Source: Bacteroidota bacterium (GTDB lineage: Bacteria > Bacteroidota > Rhodothermia > Rhodothermales > UBA10348). Taken from it: a stretch of DNA of 9,078 nucleotides. Shown one piece after another: positions 5,330 through 9,078 of this stretch. Below the pieces are notes generated by a model. That model did no database searches. It saw only the letters and a program-made list of their open reading frames with translations, and was not told the origin of the DNA. Location: NCBI GenBank assembly GCA_027620595.1, contig JAQCDI010000080.1:1-9078 (forward strand), in the 5' to 3' direction. The position numbers and the translations under genes are program-made. The first letter of the stretch is position 1, and each line of letters starts with the position of its first letter.

Positions 5330-5836
5330 ATGACCGTATTCGCAGCAAGCCTCCTTTCTCCCGATGCCGGACTCATTGTCTGGATCGCCATCACGTTCGG
5401 ACTGCTTCTCGTCCTCCTGCGCAAGTTCGCCTGGGGTCCCATCACGTCTGCCCTGACGCAACGTGAGGCCACCATTGCGGAATCCATTGCACAGGCCGAG
5501 AAGGCATTGGCTGAAGCCAAACAACTTCAGGCCGACAACACGAAGGCCCGTCGTGAAGCCGAAGCCCAGGCTCAGGCCATCCTCCGCGAAGCCCGCGAGG
5601 AAGCCGAGCGTCTGCGCGGTGAGGAAGTGGACAAGACCCGTACCCAGATCCAGCAGATGCAGGATTCTGCCCAGGCTGAAATCGAGCGCGAGAAACAGAG
5701 CGCTCTGGACAGTCTGCGTGCCGAAGTCGCCGACCTTGCGGTCCAGGCGGCCGAGAAGATCCTGCGTGCCAATCTGGACGCCGACCGCCAGAAGAAGATC
5801 GTCAACGACTTCCTCGGCGACCTTTCCAAGAACTGA
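5330..5836 (+). CDS. atpF: F-type ATP synthase subunit b
   Basis: This 168-residue subunit forms the peripheral stalk that links the membrane sector to the F1 head. One N-terminal membrane helix (about 11-30) continues into 'LRKFAWGPI', the conserved exit motif of b subunits. A long, highly charged, Ala/Glu/Gln/Arg-rich helix follows (about 40-155), expected to form the right-handed coiled coil of the b dimer. The C-terminus 'AEKILRANLDADRQKKIVNDFL' matches the delta-contacting end. Length is normal (E. coli 156). There is one b gene only, so a homodimer is expected. The start at 5330 is set by the membrane helix; the frame stays open upstream across atpE and the gap without recognisable sequence. 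The preceding bases are A-rich (GGAACAACG) without a clear Shine-Dalgarno. Confidence 0.94.
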   Translation: MTVFAASLLSPDAGLIVWIAITFGLLLVLLRKFAWGPITSALTQREATIAESIAQAEKALAEAKQLQADNTKARREAEAQAQAILREAREEAERLRGEEVDKTRTQIQQMQDSAQAEIEREKQSALDSLRAEVADLAVQAAEKILRANLDADRQKKIVNDFLGDLSKN

Positions 5837-5844
5837 TTGGCGCT

Positions 5845-5850
5845 GAGGAG
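5845..5850 (+). promoter_or_regulatory. Shine-Dalgarno of atpH
   Basis: GAGGAG lies eight bases before the atpH ATG. It stands out because most genes in this window have no recognisable Shine-Dalgarno. It supports the start at 5859. Confidence 0.55.
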
Positions 5851-5858
5851 CTTTTCCG

Positions 5859-6407
5859 ATGAGCGAAATCACGATTGCCCGACGCTACGCACAGGCGCTC
5901 CATGAGCAGGCAGCTCAGGGAGGAGTCCTGGACCAGGTGGATGCCGATATCGACCTGATCAGCGGCGCGCTGGCCGATTCCCGTGAACTGCGGGATTTCT
6001 TCGGCAGCCCCGTCATCTCCCGGTCCAAGAAAGGATCGGTGGTGAAGGCGCTGTTCGGGGATCGCCTGCAGGCCGTCACGCTGACCTTCATGGGTCTGCT
6101 GGTCGACAAACGCCGCGAGGATGTCTTCCCGGCGGTCGTTTCCAGCTACCGTGAACTGCGTGACGCCGAACTCGGAATTACGCCCGTCTCCGTCCGTTCG
6201 GCTTACGAGCTCTCCGAAGAGGATCGCGCTGCGCTCATGGGCGCACTGAAGTCCTTGACAGGGAAGGAGGTACGCCTCCACACCCGTCTGGATGCCTCCA
6301 TCCTCGGTGGACTCGTGATCCGCATCGGAGATACCGTCTATGACGGAAGCATCACCAATCAACTGGCCACGCTGCGTGAACGGCTCCTTGGCGGAGCGCA
6401 CGCCTGA
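5859..6407 (+). CDS. atpH: F-type ATP synthase subunit delta (OSCP-type)
   Basis: This 182-residue subunit sits on top of the F1 head and connects it to the b stalk. The N-terminal helical bundle (about 1-105) opens with 'TIARRYAQALHEQA', the usual start of delta subunits that binds alpha. The C-terminal part (about 106-182) carries the signature 'LDASILGGLVIRIGDTVYDG' (144-163), and the ending 'LATLRERL' is typical. Length is normal for the family (E. coli 177). It follows atpF after 22 bases, with a good Shine-Dalgarno, and is separated from atpA by 57 bases that contain a hairpin. Confidence 0.95.
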   Translation: MSEITIARRYAQALHEQAAQGGVLDQVDADIDLISGALADSRELRDFFGSPVISRSKKGSVVKALFGDRLQAVTLTFMGLLVDKRREDVFPAVVSSYRELRDAELGITPVSVRSAYELSEEDRAALMGALKSLTGKEVRLHTRLDASILGGLVIRIGDTVYDGSITNQLATLRERLLGGAHA

Positions 6408-6420
6408 TCAACTGATGAAT

Positions 6421-6441
6421 GGCGGACCCATGCGGTTCGCC
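6421..6441 (+). promoter_or_regulatory. Hairpin in the atpH-atpA gap
   Basis: GGCGGACC (6421-6428) pairs with GGTTCGCC (6434-6441), eight pairs including one G-U, around a 5-nt loop. It ends 23 bases before the atpA start, and the leader after it is A-rich and probably unstructured. It could mark an mRNA processing point or help set atpA translation; no T-run follows. Confidence 0.45.
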
Positions 6442-6464
6442 CCCAAAGAAACCAAACGAATCCA

Positions 6465-8051
6465 ATGGCAACGGCAATCAGACCGGATGAAGTCACCGCT
6501 GTACTGAAGCGCGAACTGGGCGGCTTCGAGGCGGGCACCGATGTATACGAAGTCGGTACCGTACTGCAGGTAGGTGACGGTATCGCCCGTATCTACGGCC
6601 TCTCCAAGGTCCAGGCCGGTGAGCTGATCGACTTCCCGTCGAGCGGTGTAACCGGAATGGTCCTGAACCTGGAAGAAGACAACGTCGGAGCGGTACTCTT
6701 CGGGGAAGTCAACAAGGTCAAGGAAGGGGACGAAGTGCGGCGCACCGAGCGCATCGCTTCGATCAACGTATCCGAAGACATGCTCGGTCGCGTGATCGAC
6801 CCGCTGGGCAATCCGCTGGACGGACAGGGCTCCTTCACGGGCACGCCCTACGAGATGCCCCTCGAGCGCAAGGCCCCTTCGGTCATCTTCCGCGAGCCGG
6901 TTACCGAGCCGTTGCAGACGGGTATCAAAGCCATCGATTCGATGATCCCGATCGGCCGGGGTCAGCGCGAGCTGGTGATCGGAGACCGTCAGACGGGTAA
7001 AACCGCCGTGCTGATCGACACGATCATCAACCAGAAAGGCACGCACCAGACGGACAAGCCGGTCTACTGCATCTATGTAGCCATCGGTCAGAAGAACTCC
7101 ACCGTCGCCCAGGTGATGCGCGCCCTCGAGGAAAACGGTGCCATGGAGTACACGGTCATCGTGAACGCAGGTGCTGCCACGCCGGCTCCGCTGCAGTACA
7201 TCGCACCGTTTGCCGGCGCCTGCATCGGAGAGTACTTCCGGGATACGGGTCGTCATGCCCTCGTCATCTATGATGACCTTTCCAAGCAGGCCGTGGCCTA
7301 CCGCCAGCTGTCCTTGCTGCTGCGTCGTCCTCCGGGACGCGAAGCCTACCCGGGAGACGTGTTCTACCTGCACTCGCGCCTTCTTGAGCGCGCGGCCAAA
7401 ATCAACGGGTCGGACGCCGTAGCGAAGAACATGAACGACCTTCCGGCTTCGCTCAAGAGCAAAGTCAAAGGGGGTGGATCCCTGACGGCCCTTCCTGTTA
7501 TCGAAACGCAGGCCGGTGACGTGTCCGCCTACATCCCGACCAACGTGATCTCGATCACCGACGGTCAGATCTACTTGGAGTCGAACCTCTTCAACGCCGG
7601 TGTGCGCCCGGCCATCAACGTGGGTATCTCGGTATCCCGCGTGGGTGGTAATGCTCAGATCAAGGCCATGAAGAAGGTTTCCGGTACGCTGCGCCTCGAC
7701 CTGGCCCAGTACCGCGAACTGGAGGCCTTCTCCAAGTTCGGTTCGGACCTCGACGCTGCCACGCAGCGTCAGCTGACCCGTGGTGCCAAGCTCGTCGAGA
7801 TCCTCAAGCAGGGTCAGTACGTGCCGAAGCCGGTCGAGGAGCAGGTGGCCATCATTTTCGTTGCCGGTAAGGGTCTCATCGATCGCGTGCCGAACGAGAA
7901 AGTCGGTGCCTTCGAGCGGGACTTCATCTCGAACCTGAAGGTCAAGCACGGCGACGCGCTGGCTTCCATCGCCAAGGGCTCGATGTCCGACGAGGTGGCC
8001 GAAATCCTGACGGCCGAAGCCAAGACCCTGGTCGAGACCTACACCGCCTGA
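6465..8051 (+). CDS. atpA: F-type ATP synthase subunit alpha
   Basis: This 528-residue subunit forms the non-catalytic nucleotide sites of the alpha3-beta3 head and supplies the arginine finger to the beta sites. It has a beta-barrel N-terminal domain (about 25-95), then the nucleotide-binding domain with Walker A 'GDRQTGKT' (173-180) and Walker B 'LVIYDD' (266-271). The family signature 'PAINVGISVS' (382-391) is followed by arginine finger Arg392. The C-terminal helical domain runs from about 400 to 528. The stretch 'AKNMNDLPASLKSKVKGGG' (320-338) is longer than the E. coli equivalent and resembles Bacteroidota sequences I know. The start at 6465 gives a normal N-terminus; the leader is A-rich with no Shine-Dalgarno. 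atpG follows after 29 bases. The partner gene for beta is not in the window. Confidence 0.97.
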   Translation: MATAIRPDEVTAVLKRELGGFEAGTDVYEVGTVLQVGDGIARIYGLSKVQAGELIDFPSSGVTGMVLNLEEDNVGAVLFGEVNKVKEGDEVRRTERIASINVSEDMLGRVIDPLGNPLDGQGSFTGTPYEMPLERKAPSVIFREPVTEPLQTGIKAIDSMIPIGRGQRELVIGDRQTGKTAVLIDTIINQKGTHQTDKPVYCIYVAIGQKNSTVAQVMRALEENGAMEYTVIVNAGAATPAPLQYIAPFAGACIGEYFRDTGRHALVIYDDLSKQAVAYRQLSLLLRRPPGREAYPGDVFYLHSRLLERAAKINGSDAVAKNMNDLPASLKSKVKGGGSLTALPVIETQAGDVSAYIPTNVISITDGQIYLESNLFNAGVRPAINVGISVSRVGGNAQIKAMKKVSGTLRLDLAQYRELEAFSKFGSDLDAATQRQLTRGAKLVEILKQGQYVPKPVEEQVAIIFVAGKGLIDRVPNEKVGAFERDFISNLKVKHGDALASIAKGSMSDEVAEILTAEAKTLVETYTA

Positions 8052-8080
8052 TTCCTTCCACCCCGCACGAGCGCTGACCC

Positions 8081-9004
8081 ATGGCAAGCCTTCGAGACCT
8101 ACGCAGCCGCATCTCCTCGGTGAAGAACACGCAGCAGGTGACGCGCGCCATGAAAATGGTGGCGGCGGCCAAGCTGCGTCGCGCCCAGGAAAGCATCTTC
8201 CAGACGCGGCCCTATGCGTACAAGATCTCCGAGATCATTGCGCGGCTCAAAGGACAGCTCGATCCGTCCTTCCACCCGCTCTTCGTCGAGCGGGAGGAAG
8301 TGCAGAATGTCCTGCTGGTCATCGTGACGGCCGATCGCGGACTCGCCGGTGGCTTCAACGCCAACGTCATAAAGCAGGCGGAACAGGAGATTGAAGAGCG
8401 GTTCAGCGCACATCGGGCCGAGAAGCGCCTCTTCCTGCTCTGTGTGGGAAGAAAAGGGCATGAGCATTTCTCCCGTCGCGGCTATCAGCTCGTGGGCGAC
8501 TGGCGCGGAACGTTCGACAAGCTGAGCTTCTCGACGGCGGACCGCGTGGCCTCGGCTGCAGAGCAGGGCTTCCTGGAAGGACGCTGGGATGAGGTCTACG
8601 TGATCTACAACGAGTTCAAGAACACGATCTCGCAGAACCGCATCGTGGAGCCGTTCCTGCCCGTCAGGGCGGAGCGTTTCCTGACGCCGGTCATGGAGTT
8701 GGAAGTTTCGGGCGAACCGGCTTCCGAAAGTCCGTTCGAGAACGACCTGATCTACGAGCCGGGCGTCGAGGCCATCCTCAATACGCTGATGCCGCGCTAT
8801 CTCAACTACGAGATCTGGCGCATCCTGCTCGACTCGAACGCTGCGGAACAGGGCGCGCGCATGGTGGCCATGGACAACGCCACCAACAACGCGAGCGACC
8901 TCTTGAAGGACCTCAAGCTCAAGTACAACCGCGCCCGTCAGGACGCCATCACGAAAGAGCTCATCGAGATCACCTCCGGCGCCGACGCCCTCGAGGCCGG
9001 CTGA
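8081..9004 (+). CDS. atpG: F-type ATP synthase subunit gamma
   Basis: This 307-residue subunit is the central shaft that turns inside the alpha3-beta3 head. The N-terminal helix carries 'NTQQVTRAMKMVAAAKLRRA' (16-35), the conserved gamma start. The middle Rossmann-like domain has 'TADRGLAGGFNANV' (83-96). The C-terminal helix contains 'MVAMDNATNNASDL' and the family signature 'ITKELIEITSGADA' (290-303). It is slightly longer than the E. coli subunit (287). The extra length may lie in the middle domain around 200-230 (acidic, 'VSGEPASESPFEND'), which I infer rather than align. It is the last gene seen in the operon. A duplicated stretch covers its last codons and stop. Confidence 0.96.
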   Translation: MASLRDLRSRISSVKNTQQVTRAMKMVAAAKLRRAQESIFQTRPYAYKISEIIARLKGQLDPSFHPLFVEREEVQNVLLVIVTADRGLAGGFNANVIKQAEQEIEERFSAHRAEKRLFLLCVGRKGHEHFSRRGYQLVGDWRGTFDKLSFSTADRVASAAEQGFLEGRWDEVYVIYNEFKNTISQNRIVEPFLPVRAERFLTPVMELEVSGEPASESPFENDLIYEPGVEAILNTLMPRYLNYEIWRILLDSNAAEQGARMVAMDNATNNASDLLKDLKLKYNRARQDAITKELIEITSGADALEAG

Positions 9005-9053
9005 TCCCGGAATGGTTTCCGGCCCTCGACGCGGCCGGCTGATCCCGAACTGG
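8987..9053 (+). repeat. Direct repeat spanning the atpG stop codon
   Basis: GCCCTCGA, then GGCCGGCTGATCCCG (8995-9009, containing the atpG TGA), recurs as GCCCTCGA (9022-9029), three extra bases, and the identical 15-mer at 9033-9047. Both copies are followed by a similar GAA..TGG. The pattern looks like a local duplication of the 3' end of the gene, since the 15-mer is exact. Confidence 0.75.
9007..9022 (+). promoter_or_regulatory. Hairpin right after the atpG stop
   Basis: CCGGAA (9007-9012) pairs with TTCCGG (9017-9022) around a TGGT loop, two bases after the stop. There is no T-run, so this is not a standard intrinsic terminator. It lies between the two copies of the direct repeat. The remaining bases to the window end show no supported gene start. 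Confidence 0.4.
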
Positions 9054-9078
9054 AAACAGGCCCAGAACGTCACGGCCC

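Noticed and set aside
6408..8087. Long open frame (559 codons) antisense to atpA
   Set aside because: It mirrors the strongly conserved atpA gene; GC-rich codon use leaves antisense frames open. The translation shows no recognisable domain and is rich in His, Asp and Arg, as antisense shadows usually are.

Overview
The window is GC-rich bacterial chromosomal DNA, most likely from a Bacteroidota/Rhodothermota-type organism (Rhodothermales or relatives). This placement is an inference from several signals. The ATP synthase genes run a-c-b-delta-alpha-gamma, with a bactofilin gene and an AtpZ-like gene just upstream and no beta or epsilon gene in view. The alpha subunit carries the stretch around 'MNDLP' that I associate with Bacteroidota. 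Most start codons lack a Shine-Dalgarno sequence. The rpsT promoter fits the Bacteroidota -7 consensus TAnnTTTG. No mobile element, CRISPR array, tRNA or rRNA was seen.

Left part, minus strand (59-1476): a lipoprotein with two PKD domains and an OmpA-like C-terminal domain, then rpsT (ribosomal protein bS20) with a clear intrinsic terminator and a good promoter. About 160 bp separate rpsT from the divergent plus-strand genes.

Middle part, plus strand (1558-3222): a membrane-anchored M23/LytM peptidase, a bactofilin, and an AtpZ-like protein starting with GTG one base after the bactofilin stop. The peptidase and bactofilin look like a cell-wall/cell-shape pair. They lead directly into the ATP synthase genes.

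Right part, plus strand (3401-9004): a 105-residue three-helix membrane protein of AtpI-like character, then atpB (a), atpE (c), atpF (b), atpH (delta), atpA (alpha) and atpG (gamma). Together these give the whole membrane rotor and stator plus part of the F1 head. atpD (beta) and atpC (epsilon) must lie elsewhere, or beyond the right edge. The c-subunit site points to proton rather than sodium coupling.

The largest gap in the operon (3223-3400) contains an imperfect tandem repeat of about 31 bp whose units can fold into G/C-clamped stem-loops. Smaller hairpins lie in the c-b gap, in the delta-alpha gap and right after atpG. I do not see a clearly new multi-gene system. The points most worth following are the repeat element, the 105-residue protein, the histidine-rich tail of subunit a, and the peptidase-bactofilin-ATP synthase arrangement.
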